A stretch of 22,202 nucleotides of DNA from CAZMLC01 sp964567125 (GTDB lineage Bacteria > Verrucomicrobiota > Kiritimatiellia > RFP12 > UBA1067). The stretch covers positions 1 to 22,202 of the forward strand of contig CAZMLC010000047.1 in the NCBI GenBank assembly GCA_964567125.1. The letters are read 5' to 3'. The notes under the pieces are model-generated. The model worked only from the letters and a program-made list of their open reading frames with translations, made no database searches and had not been told where the DNA came from. Made by a program: the position numbers and the translations under genes. This document shows, piece after piece, positions 14,929 through 22,202 of the stretch (positions within the stretch are counted from its first letter, which is position 1; each line of letters starts with the position of its first letter).

Positions 14929-16830
14929 TTATTTGCCAAATTTGCGATCCAATTCGCGAATGGAGGTTAAAATCATGGTCGGTTTTCCGCGTGGACACGT
15001 ATACGGCATCCGCGCAACACTCAATTTGCGCACCAGATCGTCAATTTCCTGCGGCGCCAGCGTGCGCGTGCCAACCGCAGTACGGCAGGCCGCCTTAGCA
15101 ATGACCTCTTCGCGCCATTTTTCGGCCCCCCGGCGCACCCCGGCATGTTCCAGGTCGTGCGCAATGTTTCCGAGCAGTTCGCGGATCTGAACATCGCCCA
15201 GCAGCTGGGGCAAGGACTCCACCACGAAATGGTCGCTCGCGCCAAAGGCATCCACGCCAAAGCCCATCTGCTGCAACACGGCCAGATAGTTGCGCAACCG
15301 CGCCGCATCTGCAGGCGGCAACTGAATCGTCTCCGGCAAGAGCAACGGCTGTGCAAATTGCACGCCTTCGGGATGGGGCGCCATCAGCTCTTCGAAGAGA
15401 ATACGCTCCAACGCCGCCTTCGGATCGAGCGTGACATAGCCGTCGTTGGTCTCCAGCAGGATATAGCCGCACGTCAGCTGACCGAGAATGCGGAACCATT
15501 TCCACGGTGCACCTTCGATTTCACAGGCACGCGCATCCGCAGGTGCAGCGGCCTCCTGCTCCACGTGCGGCGGCACATCAGGCGCGGCCGCCCGTTCGCG
15601 CTCAGGGAAAAGCAGCAGTCCGCGACCTGTCGGCGCCGCGGGAACCGGCCGTTCAAACCGCATGGCAGGCTCCGCGGCCGGATAGGGAAAGGCGCGCGCC
15701 GCAACGGTCCGCGCCACAGGCGGGCATGCCGGACTCTCCGGACGCACAGCAACCACAGGCTCTGCACATTCCGGAACGTCAGGCGTATCCGCACAGTCCG
15801 GTTCTGGCACACCAGCTGCTGAGAACCCCGCTGAATCGCCGGTACCGAGCGCACCGCTGATGGCGCGAATCAACGCTTCGCGGACCTCCACCGGTTTATG
15901 AAACCGCACTTCGCGCTTGGTCGGATGCACGTTGACATCCACCTGCTCAGGCGGCAATTCGAGAAAGAGCAACACGATCGGCTTGCGATTGCGCTCGAGC
16001 GGTGGATAGGCTTCGCGCAGCGCATAGGCAATGACAGGCGCAGTGGCCGGCCGGCCATTGATAAACACATACTGCTCACTGCTGTCCGTCCGCGTCTGAT
16101 GCGGTAAACTGACAAAACCATAGACGCGCAACGCGCCGTGCGTATAGTCGACTTCGCGCAAATCGGCGCAGAAGTCGGGACCGAAAAGATCGCGGATGCG
16201 CTCCGCCAGCGTAGAGTCCGGCACGAGCCGGTAGATCGCACGGCTATCCGCCGTCAAACTCATCCCGATACGCGGATGCGCCAGCGCATGGATTACAAAC
16301 ATGGAACGGATATGCGTCTGCTCGGTCTGGAAGGTCCGCAGAAATTTGCGCCGTGCCGGCACGTTGAAAAAAAGGTCGCGCACCTCAATCGTCGTACCCG
16401 GCGGCACACCGGCATCGCGCACATCCTGCAAGGTTCCGCCCAGAACCACCAGTTCGGTCCCAGCATCCGACTCCGCCCGCCGCGTCTTCAGGATAAAGCG
16501 CGCAACCGACGCAATCGAAGGCAACGCCTCGCCGCGAAATCCCAGCGTGTCGATGTGCTCGATATCGTCGACATCGCGAATCTTGCTCGTCGCCTGGCGC
16601 TCAATGCTCATCAGCGCATCATCGCGCGACATCCCGCAGCCATTGTCGCGAATCTCAATCAGCTTGCGTCCGCCCGCTGTGACCACCACATCGATCCGCG
16701 TGGCCTTGGCGTCGATCGCATTTTCCATCAGCTCCTTGACCACCGAAGCGGGCCGCTCAACGACCTCGCCTGCGGCAATTTTATTGGCAACGTGGACAGG
16801 CAGCAAGCGTATATGACCATCTTTCAACAT
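14929..16830 (-). CDS. mutL: DNA mismatch repair protein MutL
   Basis: 633 residues. The N-terminal GHKL ATPase is complete: A-A-G-E-V-V-E-R-P, catalytic Glu33 and Mg-binding Asn37 in K-E-L-M-E-N-A-I-D-A, D-N-G-C-G-M (62-67), T-L-G-F-R-G-E-A-L (95-103) and F-F-N-V-P-A-R-R-K-F. Then comes the transducer domain with V-D-V-N-V-H-P-T-K-R-E-V-R-F. A Pro/Ala-rich linker (about 330-440) leads to the dimerisation/endonuclease domain. There the metal-binding motif D-Q-H-A-x2-E-x4-E is changed to D-P-K-A-A-L-E-R-I-L-F-E (469-480), while A-C-R-T-A-V and C-P-R-G-K-P remain. MutL couples MutS mismatch recognition to strand removal. No mutS is nearby. No normal ribosome binding site; AGGAT touches the ATG. 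Confidence 0.95.
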   Translation of the reverse strand: MLKDGHIRLLPVHVANKIAAGEVVERPASVVKELMENAIDAKATRIDVVVTAGGRKLIEIRDNGCGMSRDDALMSIERQATSKIRDVDDIEHIDTLGFRGEALPSIASVARFILKTRRAESDAGTELVVLGGTLQDVRDAGVPPGTTIEVRDLFFNVPARRKFLRTFQTEQTHIRSMFVIHALAHPRIGMSLTADSRAIYRLVPDSTLAERIRDLFGPDFCADLREVDYTHGALRVYGFVSLPHQTRTDSSEQYVFINGRPATAPVIAYALREAYPPLERNRKPIVLLFLELPPEQVDVNVHPTKREVRFHKPVEVREALIRAISGALGTGDSAGFSAAGVPEPDCADTPDVPECAEPVVAVRPESPACPPVARTVAARAFPYPAAEPAMRFERPVPAAPTGRGLLLFPERERAAAPDVPPHVEQEAAAPADARACEIEGAPWKWFRILGQLTCGYILLETNDGYVTLDPKAALERILFEELMAPHPEGVQFAQPLLLPETIQLPPADAARLRNYLAVLQQMGFGVDAFGASDHFVVESLPQLLGDVQIRELLGNIAHDLEHAGVRRGAEKWREEVIAKAACRTAVGTRTLAPQEIDDLVRKLSVARMPYTCPRGKPTMILTSIRELDRKFGK

Positions 16831-16837
16831 ATCCTAC

Positions 16838-16866
16838 AGAATGACCGATTCTCGCCCTGCCGTCAA
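16838..16866 (-). promoter_or_regulatory. Possible mutL promoter
   Basis: Minus strand TTGACG (16866-16861), 17-nt spacer, CATTCT (16843-16838; 3 of 6). Start would be at about 16831, directly at the ATG. The -35 is good, the -10 poor. Confidence 0.3.
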
Positions 16867-16921
16867 CCGCATTTACACGAAACTGCGCCATGCGCGTTGC
16901 TCCGTCCGCAGCCGGACATCT

Positions 16922-18193
16922 TCATTTTAAGGCATACGCAACCAATGCCGCGCCGCGCCGCACATACAAGACCCCCGCATGAACAACGGGATGCGCCCAG
17001 TGCGGACCCGCGCCGTAACGGAAACGAAATGAGCTGATAACATCCAATTTCTCCCGCGAAGGCTGGATTAAACCGATGCTGCCGCGCGACTCCTCGTAGC
17101 AGATTAACTGCTCACCTGCCTGAATAATGCACCCCTTGCTATGTCCCGGCCACGTTGCATCAACGAGCGTCTTGCCCGTCTCCCAGTCAACAGCAACCCA
17201 ATTGCCCTTGCTATTACTGATCCAGCTCGAACCATAGAGCGTATCTTTGACCAGTACAAAACCGCCGATGTGCGTATCCAGATCCTCGTTGCGCCACACC
17301 AGCTTTACGCTGCGCAGATCGTCCGCAAGCTGAACTTGGAAGGCTCCCTGATTGTAACCGTTCGAGACGAAAATCTTGCCGTCGCGATAGACCGGCGTGT
17401 TGCAGACGATGCGCGCGACGAATTTTTTGTGCGCGGGCCACTCCGTGAACCGCCAGGCCATTGCGCCCGTGTCGGGATCAATCCCGGCCAGAGACTGACT
17501 CGTCTGCTGGATGATCTGCCGCCGCCCCTTGTACGCAATCAAGAGCGGCGAGATATACCCGCCCTCCTCCTTTTCAATCGGCGGCACCTGCCACAGGATC
17601 TTGCCATCCCGCGCGGAAAAGGCGACCATGTAGGCCTTCTTTCCGCAGGGCGTGTAGATCACTTTATCCTCAAAGACCAGCGGCGACTCACAGGCGCCCC
17701 AGCGTCCATTGACGCGCTCAAACTGTGCTTGACCATCCACCTGCCAGCGGATCTTCCCCGTCGCGCAGTCGATGCAAACGAGTTCACCCGAGCCGCTCAC
17801 CGTGTAGGCCGCCCCCTGATACAGAGTCGGTGTTGACCGCACGGTCGGATAGGAACCCTTCCATGTCTTACCATAGGGTACGCTATAGATCCGCGTTCCC
17901 GTCAACGTGTAGGCTGAAAACAGCTCGTGCTTTTCCGCTGCGTCAGCACCCGTCACATAGAGGCGATCCCCGTCAATGACCGGACTGGAATACCCACTGC
18001 CGACATTCGTCACTGCCCACAGTTCGCGCAACCCCTCGGCCGGCCATTGCTGCAGCAAGCCCGTCTCCGCATAAACACCGTCGCGATGGAGTCCCCGCCA
18101 CCCCGTAAATGTCGGCATGTGCGCATCCGCAGCGAGCCCCACGGCCGGCGCAATCAGACACATCCCAATCAGCATTTTCTTGATCTCAACCAT
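16922..18193 (-). CDS. Secreted PQQ-type beta-propeller protein
   Basis: 423 residues. ATG at 18193, preceded by GAGGG at normal spacing; a longer frame from 18223 adds nothing recognisable. Signal peptide: E-I-K-K, hydrophobic core, cut near G-L-A-A-D. The body is a series of WD-like/PQQ blades: S-P-V-I-D-G-D-R-L-Y-V-T, T-P-T-L-Y-Q-G-A-A-Y, V-C-I-D-C-A-T-G-K-I-R-W, V-A-F-S-A-R-D-G-K-I-L-W, I-D-P-D-T-G-A-M-A-W, V-D-W-E-T-G-K. This matches the PQQ-like repeat family that includes BamB and pyrrolo-quinoline quinone enzymes, but there is no lipobox and no PQQ catalytic residues were identified. It follows the fucosidase-like gene by 44 nt and is likely co-transcribed. Secreted PVC propellers of this type are common and mostly uncharacterised. 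Confidence 0.8.
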   Translation of the reverse strand: MVEIKKMLIGMCLIAPAVGLAADAHMPTFTGWRGLHRDGVYAETGLLQQWPAEGLRELWAVTNVGSGYSSPVIDGDRLYVTGADAAEKHELFSAYTLTGTRIYSVPYGKTWKGSYPTVRSTPTLYQGAAYTVSGSGELVCIDCATGKIRWQVDGQAQFERVNGRWGACESPLVFEDKVIYTPCGKKAYMVAFSARDGKILWQVPPIEKEEGGYISPLLIAYKGRRQIIQQTSQSLAGIDPDTGAMAWRFTEWPAHKKFVARIVCNTPVYRDGKIFVSNGYNQGAFQVQLADDLRSVKLVWRNEDLDTHIGGFVLVKDTLYGSSWISNSKGNWVAVDWETGKTLVDATWPGHSKGCIIQAGEQLICYEESRGSIGLIQPSREKLDVISSFRFRYGAGPHWAHPVVHAGVLYVRRGAALVAYALK

Positions 18194-18237
18194 GATGCAA
18201 CCCTCGTTATTTGACCTCGGCAAGTTATGAATTTCTT

Positions 18238-19200
18238 TTAGCGCACGGCCTGTGTAATGGCTTGCAGCTGCTTCATCTGCGCATCGATCAGCACGCCTGT
18301 GGGATGGATGCCCACATCAAAGGTCACTGCGCCGCCCTTGGCGGTCACAGCCTGAACCCAATCGATCCATTGCTGATCCGTGTAGCGCGTATCCTTACGC
18401 CCCCAGGTGCTGCCGATATAGGTCAACACATGCCACTGGGCATTGTCCAGAAAACGCTCCGCGCAGACCTCCTTCAGCGGTTCGTTCAGCTCACCGGCGG
18501 TATAGTCGTCAGCACGATAGGCGCGTTTGAGCGAAACACCGGGATTAAACGCGACAATCGCCTGCGGATTGCCTTTCTTCACAGCCGCGGCATAGATCGC
18601 GCAGACCTCATCCGTGATTCCACACCAAGCATAGCCGCCATCAAACCACCAGCCGGCAACCTGATCGCCGTAACGCACGCTCCATTCTTCAATCACGCGC
18701 GCCCACATGTGGGCGAAAGCCACGTTCACCTTGCGGTCGTGCGGTTTGGCATTGCCATCGTCGATGCCAAAGGCCCGCGCGGCTTGCAGATCGCTGTTGG
18801 GCGTCTGGCATGGTAAATAGAGCATCAGTCGGATCTTGTGCGGCGCCAACGCGCGCGCCAGTTCAAGAGGTAAATCGCGTTGGGAACAGCGCGCAAAAGG
18901 CGCATACCCGGCAATCTGCTCATACGCAGCATTCGGCGAACACATGTACCCGCTGTTCTGACCAAGCGTCAGGCAAAAATAGCGCACGCGCAAGGCGACC
19001 AGCTGCTTGACCAATCCGTCCACATCGAAGTTCTCGACATCCTTAAAGTTGCCTGCATGCGGCAGATAGTGGATAAATACACCGACCTTCGCTGCGCTCA
19101 TCCACGCGGTATTCGGATTGCGGTCGTCCGCCTTTACAGCCAATCCCCCGACTATGAGGCATGCCAGAAAGAGCATGCGCCCGTACTGTTTACGCGCCAT
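18238..19200 (-). CDS. Secreted GH29-related (alpha-L-fucosidase-like) enzyme
   Basis: 320 residues from the ATG at 19200, six nt after AAAAGGGGG; an ATG at 19206 is too close to that site. Signal peptide R-K-Q-Y-G-R then a hydrophobic core, cut near V-K-A-D-D. The catalytic barrel shows K-V-G-V-F-I-H-Y near the start, L-M-L-Y-L-P-C-Q-T-P-N, and W-W-F-D-G-G-Y, where the Asp fits the GH29 nucleophile position. The usual H-H-D-G-F substrate motif is replaced by L-G-Q-N-S-G-Y, and the C-terminal beta-sandwich of GH29 is missing, so this is a divergent subgroup and fucose specificity is unproven. It probably acts in the periplasm or outside the cell on glycan ends. A terminator separates it from the repeat protein upstream; the propeller gene follows. 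Confidence 0.7.
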   Translation of the reverse strand: MARKQYGRMLFLACLIVGGLAVKADDRNPNTAWMSAAKVGVFIHYLPHAGNFKDVENFDVDGLVKQLVALRVRYFCLTLGQNSGYMCSPNAAYEQIAGYAPFARCSQRDLPLELARALAPHKIRLMLYLPCQTPNSDLQAARAFGIDDGNAKPHDRKVNVAFAHMWARVIEEWSVRYGDQVAGWWFDGGYAWCGITDEVCAIYAAAVKKGNPQAIVAFNPGVSLKRAYRADDYTAGELNEPLKEVCAERFLDNAQWHVLTYIGSTWGRKDTRYTDQQWIDWVQAVTAKGGAVTFDVGIHPTGVLIDAQMKQLQAITQAVR

Positions 19201-19206
19201 CGTCAT

Positions 19207-19215
19207 CCCCCTTTT
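19207..19215 (-). promoter_or_regulatory. Unusually G-rich ribosome binding site of the GH29-like gene
   Basis: Minus strand AAAAGGGGG (19215-19207), spaced six nt from the ATG at 19200. It decides between the two in-frame ATGs. Its GGGGGA is complementary to UCCCCC in the loop of the candidate RNA at 4149-4155. Confidence 0.6.
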
Positions 19216-19261
19216 TAAGTGTTTGTATCACCGTAGCAAAAAACGATTTGGGGATAAATCG

Positions 19262-19288
19262 AAAAGGCGGCTCTGCCACCTTTTTTTT
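19262..19288. terminator. Bidirectional intrinsic terminator
   Basis: Stem AAAAGGCGGC (19262-19271) / GCCACCTTTT (19275-19284) with loop TCT, one G-U/A-C position, flanked by A-run and eight T (19281-19288). On the minus strand it ends the repeat-protein transcript (T4 tail) 43 nt after its stop; on the plus strand the T8 tail is stronger, though no plus-strand gene is upstream. It insulates the GH29-like gene. Confidence 0.7.
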
Positions 19289-19330
19289 CAGTGGACACCG
19301 ACAACATTGCGCGCAACGATTGCACGCTGT

Positions 19331-22202
19331 TTATTGGATCAGCAGCGTCGTGCCGTAATACTTGTGAATATAGCCTTGCGCATTTTGGACAACGGATCTG
19401 CCCTCATACTGAATGTGTGCAAGCTGCGCAGCAGTCAGTGCCGGTTGAATCCGCAACGTCGTTGCGCCCAATGTTCCTTCCACAACCAAATTTCCGCTCC
19501 ATGCATCCGCAGTTTGCGTAGTGACCGTCAGCGTACCGCCGTTCAACTGCAACGTGCTTGACCCTGTCACGTCGAGCGATCCGATGGTCTGTGCGGAGCC
19601 TGCAAGATCCACGGCTCCCCCCGCAAGGACAAGGCGGTTCGTCATTGGCAAGGCGTCATTCACAGCCAGACGCAACGTCCCCTCGTTCACCACCGTTGAT
19701 CCTGAATAGTTATTTTGGTTGGTCAGGATCAGTGTTCCCGCGCCGCCCTTCACCAAAGCGAGATTGCCGACGAGGATCCCGTTATACTCGGTATCGATCA
19801 CCTGATTCACCGTCAAGGTCGCACCCGTTGCACTGCGGTTGGTCACCACAGCATAGTTGCCACTGTTCCCCGTATTCTGCAATCCCGCAATCTGCTGATC
19901 AAAGCCGTTGAGATCCAGAAGCGCAGGCTCATTGCTGTTCGCGGACGACCAGTGCACGTTCACAATCGTCGTGGCCGGGAGGGTGTTCTTCGCCCCCATG
20001 ACCAGCACGCCACGCACCAGTTCGGTCTTGCCCGCATAGGTGTTGGCACCGCGCAGCTCAACGCCATTCACCCGGTCGCCGGGATTGCTGCTCGCCTGCA
20101 AGGGGTTGGCCGCGCTGCTGCCCGAAACAATGCCGCTGATAATCAAGTGTCCGCCATTCTGGGCGCCGACACGCGCCGAATTGTTCCCCAGCACAAGCGG
20201 ACCCGCCCACTCAGCGGTCGCGTTGACACCGGCCTGCAAGGCACCGCGGTTGACCTGCGGAGCAGATGGCGGAACAGGAGTCACCGTCATGCCACCGGCA
20301 TTGATGGTCAGCGTCTCGCCGATCACGCGCACGCCATCCGCGAGTTCAAGTTGATTGCCTCCGGCGTCCACAACCGTCCCTCCCTGCGTACTCCCCAGCG
20401 CATTGTTATGGGCCACGCGCAAAATACTGCGCGAAACCGTGGTCACTCCGTCATACGCATTCGAAACCGGCAATGTAACCACGCCTGATCCCAATTTCCA
20501 AAGGCCACCGCTGCCGACAAGGGTTTTGGCGACCGTAAAAATGCTGTTTACCTCCGTCTGCTCGAACTTTGCACCGCCAGCATTCAGCGTAATGCCGCGG
20601 TTGCTGGCTTCCAAAACAAAATTGCTCGCGAAGCTCAGCGTGCCGCCATCAAAAATGATCTGATCCGACACAAATGCTTCCGGATAAATGCCAAGAACAT
20701 CTTCGGATGGTATGATCAACCGTCCATCAACCAAGTATGTGCGTCCCGTGTATGTTGCCGGATGCTTCAGCGTAAAGGTACCTGTCCCTGTTTTCGTGAA
20801 ATCACTTCCCAGCAGGAACCGGCCGTCAAAGGACGTCGTCTGCGCACCGCGGATACGCAGATGAATCGGAGAACCTGCATTGTTCGTCAGCACAAGATCA
20901 TTCGCGCCGATTACACCGCCCACGTTGATCATCGTGTTGGTGTCAAAAGCAAGAATCCCCATCGGCGCACTTCCCGTATTGAGCGTCGCATTGTACAGCG
21001 CTGAAGGCGCCGCGATCTGCAAAACACCCTCGCGCACCACAACCTCGCCCGTGAAATCGTTGAACGCGGCCAGTGTCAGACGGTTCGGCCCCACCTTGTC
21101 GAGGTTCAGGTTGCCGGAAAGTGACCCCGAATAGGTGTACGCCGAGCGCGTATTTACCGTCAAGGTCGAAACGAGCGACGTCTCGCTGTTGACGATCTTG
21201 CGCGCCATGGTTGTGCCATCCTGCGTGATACCCGCAACAGTCTGATTACACCCGCTGAGGTCGAGCGTCGCCGTTGCGATATTCGAACTGTTCCCCAGAC
21301 GCACCACGGTATTGGTCGGCAACCGATCATCGCCAGCCGCTAAACGCAACGTCCCGACAATGACCTTGGTCTCGCCTTTATACGCGTTCGTGCTCGTAAG
21401 GATCGTAGGACCGCCGTTATCCGCATTGCGCACCACGAAACTGTTCGTATTCGCCCCATCCGAAATCACGCCGGCAACAACGAGAACCCCGTTGCTCGGC
21501 GTCACGCCGACGCGCGCATCGGCTGCGCCTAAGATCACGGGCCCGGCCCACGTGTTGCTGCCGCTCACGACCTGCAAGGCACCGTTATTGTTGCCTTTGC
21601 CGATGATCGTCACCGCCTCGTTGGAAACGGTAATTCCCCCTGAAAGTTCCAACCGATGCGGATCCGCCGCCACGAGGGTTCCACCCAGCGTCGACCCCAG
21701 CGCATGCGGATGTGAAATCCGGATCGCTCCGGAACTCACGGTCGTCACGCCGTCATAGGTATTGTCGCCCGAGAGGTAGAGGGTACTCACACCGGCCTTG
21801 GTCAGGCCGCCACTGCCGCTGATAACACCGGCAAGAACGAGATTGTTGCTGAGAGTATTGACGGTCCGCGTCGAACTCAGCGCCATATCCAGATTGATCT
21901 GCGGCACGCGCACACTGTTATTGATCAGATTGCCGTTCAAGGCAATCGGGGCGCCGGACAGACTGAACGCGCCTGCATCACCGCTGAATGTGATTCCCGC
22001 ACAGGGTGTTCCGCTCACCAGGTCGTTCACGTTCGTACATCGCGTTGTCCCAGCAAAAATCAACGACTCGCCGCCGACAGGCACCACACCGCCCCAGTTA
22101 TTGGCAGCACTCCACAGATCGCTGTCGCCACCCCCGGTCCAAGTTAACGTCTCGGCAGAAGCCACGCCATGGATGAACCACATAAACACAACACCGTAAA
22201 TA
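19331..22202 (-). CDS. Large secreted autotransporter-associated beta-strand repeat protein (5' end outside window)
   Basis: At least 956 codons; the frame is open to the right edge, and the visible N-terminus I-Y-G-V-V-F-M-W-F-I-H-G-V-A-S-A is the hydrophobic part of a signal peptide cut before E-T-L-T-W, so the true start lies outside (GTG 22189 and ATG 22183 are in-frame but lack charged residues). The mature protein begins T-W-T-G-G-G ... W-S-A-A-N-N-W, then carries at least seven passenger repeats of the form L-x-K-x-G-x-G-x-L-x-L-x-x-x-N-x-Y-x-G-x-T-x-V-x-x-G-x-L. Two halves (21808-20996 and 20506-19646) are related larger modules. There is no C-terminal beta-barrel and no PEP-CTERM; it ends G-Y-I-H-K-Y-Y-G-T-T-L-L-I-Q. 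Expected form: a long beta-helical surface or matrix protein. Confidence 0.85.
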   Translation of the reverse strand, partial: IYGVVFMWFIHGVASAETLTWTGGGDSDLWSAANNWGGVVPVGGESLIFAGTTRCTNVNDLVSGTPCAGITFSGDAGAFSLSGAPIALNGNLINNSVRVPQINLDMALSSTRTVNTLSNNLVLAGVISGSGGLTKAGVSTLYLSGDNTYDGVTTVSSGAIRISHPHALGSTLGGTLVAADPHRLELSGGITVSNEAVTIIGKGNNNGALQVVSGSNTWAGPVILGAADARVGVTPSNGVLVVAGVISDGANTNSFVVRNADNGGPTILTSTNAYKGETKVIVGTLRLAAGDDRLPTNTVVRLGNSSNIATATLDLSGCNQTVAGITQDGTTMARKIVNSETSLVSTLTVNTRSAYTYSGSLSGNLNLDKVGPNRLTLAAFNDFTGEVVVREGVLQIAAPSALYNATLNTGSAPMGILAFDTNTMINVGGVIGANDLVLTNNAGSPIHLRIRGAQTTSFDGRFLLGSDFTKTGTGTFTLKHPATYTGRTYLVDGRLIIPSEDVLGIYPEAFVSDQIIFDGGTLSFASNFVLEASNRGITLNAGGAKFEQTEVNSIFTVAKTLVGSGGLWKLGSGVVTLPVSNAYDGVTTVSRSILRVAHNNALGSTQGGTVVDAGGNQLELADGVRVIGETLTINAGGMTVTPVPPSAPQVNRGALQAGVNATAEWAGPLVLGNNSARVGAQNGGHLIISGIVSGSSAANPLQASSNPGDRVNGVELRGANTYAGKTELVRGVLVMGAKNTLPATTIVNVHWSSANSNEPALLDLNGFDQQIAGLQNTGNSGNYAVVTNRSATGATLTVNQVIDTEYNGILVGNLALVKGGAGTLILTNQNNYSGSTVVNEGTLRLAVNDALPMTNRLVLAGGAVDLAGSAQTIGSLDVTGSSTLQLNGGTLTVTTQTADAWSGNLVVEGTLGATTLRIQPALTAAQLAHIQYEGRSVVQNAQGYIHKYYGTTLLIQ
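19646..20506 (-). repeat. Module B of the internal duplication in the repeat protein
   Basis: About residues 562-848 counted from 22189. It repeats the order of module A: G-L-W-K-L-G-S-G, N-A-Y-D-G-V-T-T-V-S, N-A-L-G-S-T-Q-G-G-T, W-A-G-P-L-V-L-G, A-R-V-G, then a second Y-A-G-K-T unit, L-D-L-N-G-F-D-Q-Q-I-A-G, and a third Y-S-G-S-T-V-V unit. Confidence 0.7.
20996..21808 (-). repeat. Module A of the internal duplication in the repeat protein
   Basis: About residues 128-398 counted from 22189: G-L-T-K-A-G, N-T-Y-D-G-V-T-T-V-S, H-A-L-G-S-T-L-G-G-T, W-A-G-P-V-I-L-G, A-R-V-G, then Y-K-G-E-T-K, L-D-L-S-G-C-N-Q-T-V-A-G and F-T-G-E-V-V-V. The same elements in the same order occur in module B. Confidence 0.7.

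Noticed and set aside
16905..16918. Hairpin GTCCG-GCTG-CGGAC after the propeller gene as a terminator
   Set aside because: No T-run follows on the minus strand, so read-through toward mutL cannot be excluded.
1..22202. CRISPR arrays, tRNA/rRNA genes, insertion sequences, integrases, prophage genes
   Set aside because: None seen. The repeats present are protein-coding passenger repeats, simple dinucleotides or short inverted repeats at regulatory sites.

Overview
The window looks like a chromosomal piece of a PVC-superphylum bacterium, most likely Kiritimatiellota or Lentisphaerota. The basis is the mix of very large secreted beta-helix, LamG and autotransporter-repeat proteins, secreted fucosidase-like enzymes, short prepilins ending in a G-H-x-L-P tail, and an Rnf-type gene pair. 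This placement is inference from gene style; no rRNA or tRNA gene is present to settle it. One run of 100 N (2112-2211) marks an assembly gap.

Layout. (1) 1-3824, minus strand: the start of a secreted protein running off the left edge, behind a clear sigma70-type promoter, preceded by a large secreted beta-helix/LamG/Ig-like protein cut in two by the gap. (2) 3825-4294: a non-coding region holding the most unusual object in the window, a compact transcription unit on the plus strand with a near-consensus promoter, a hairpin starting at the predicted +1, a closed three-way junction whose two arms both carry C-rich UUCCCC(C) loops, a single-stranded CCUCCCU and an intrinsic terminator. It may be a trans-acting small RNA or a cis-acting leader of the next gene. 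(3) 4295-6048, plus: a thiamine pyrophosphokinase-like gene overlapping a NahK-like sugar kinase. (4) 6049-6441: terminators, a simple GT/TA repeat and an AT-rich promoter region. (5) 6442-9445, plus: rnfD and rnfG without the other rnf genes, then murF. (6) 9472-16830, minus: mutL, then a GspE/PilB ATPase and a GspF/PilC platform protein, then an orphan NtrC-family response regulator, then two paralogous prepilins. The first prepilin has an exact sigma54 (-24/-12) promoter, so the adjacent regulator is its obvious candidate activator. (7) 16922-22202, minus: a secreted PQQ-type beta-propeller, a secreted GH29-like enzyme and a very long autotransporter-repeat surface protein running off the right edge.

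How it fits together. The two flanks encode exported glycan-related and surface proteins, with two proteins of possible alpha-L-fucosidase ancestry, suggesting an organism living on complex (perhaps fucose-rich or mucin/algal) glycans. The middle encodes a type IV pilus/type II secretion-like apparatus under probable sigma54 control, next to housekeeping genes (murF, mutL, thiamine and sugar kinases, ion-translocating electron transport). Several housekeeping genes lack a Shine-Dalgarno sequence and have a -10-like hexamer only 7-12 nt before ATG, suggesting leaderless mRNAs, whereas most of the secreted-protein genes have purine- or G-rich ribosome binding sites.
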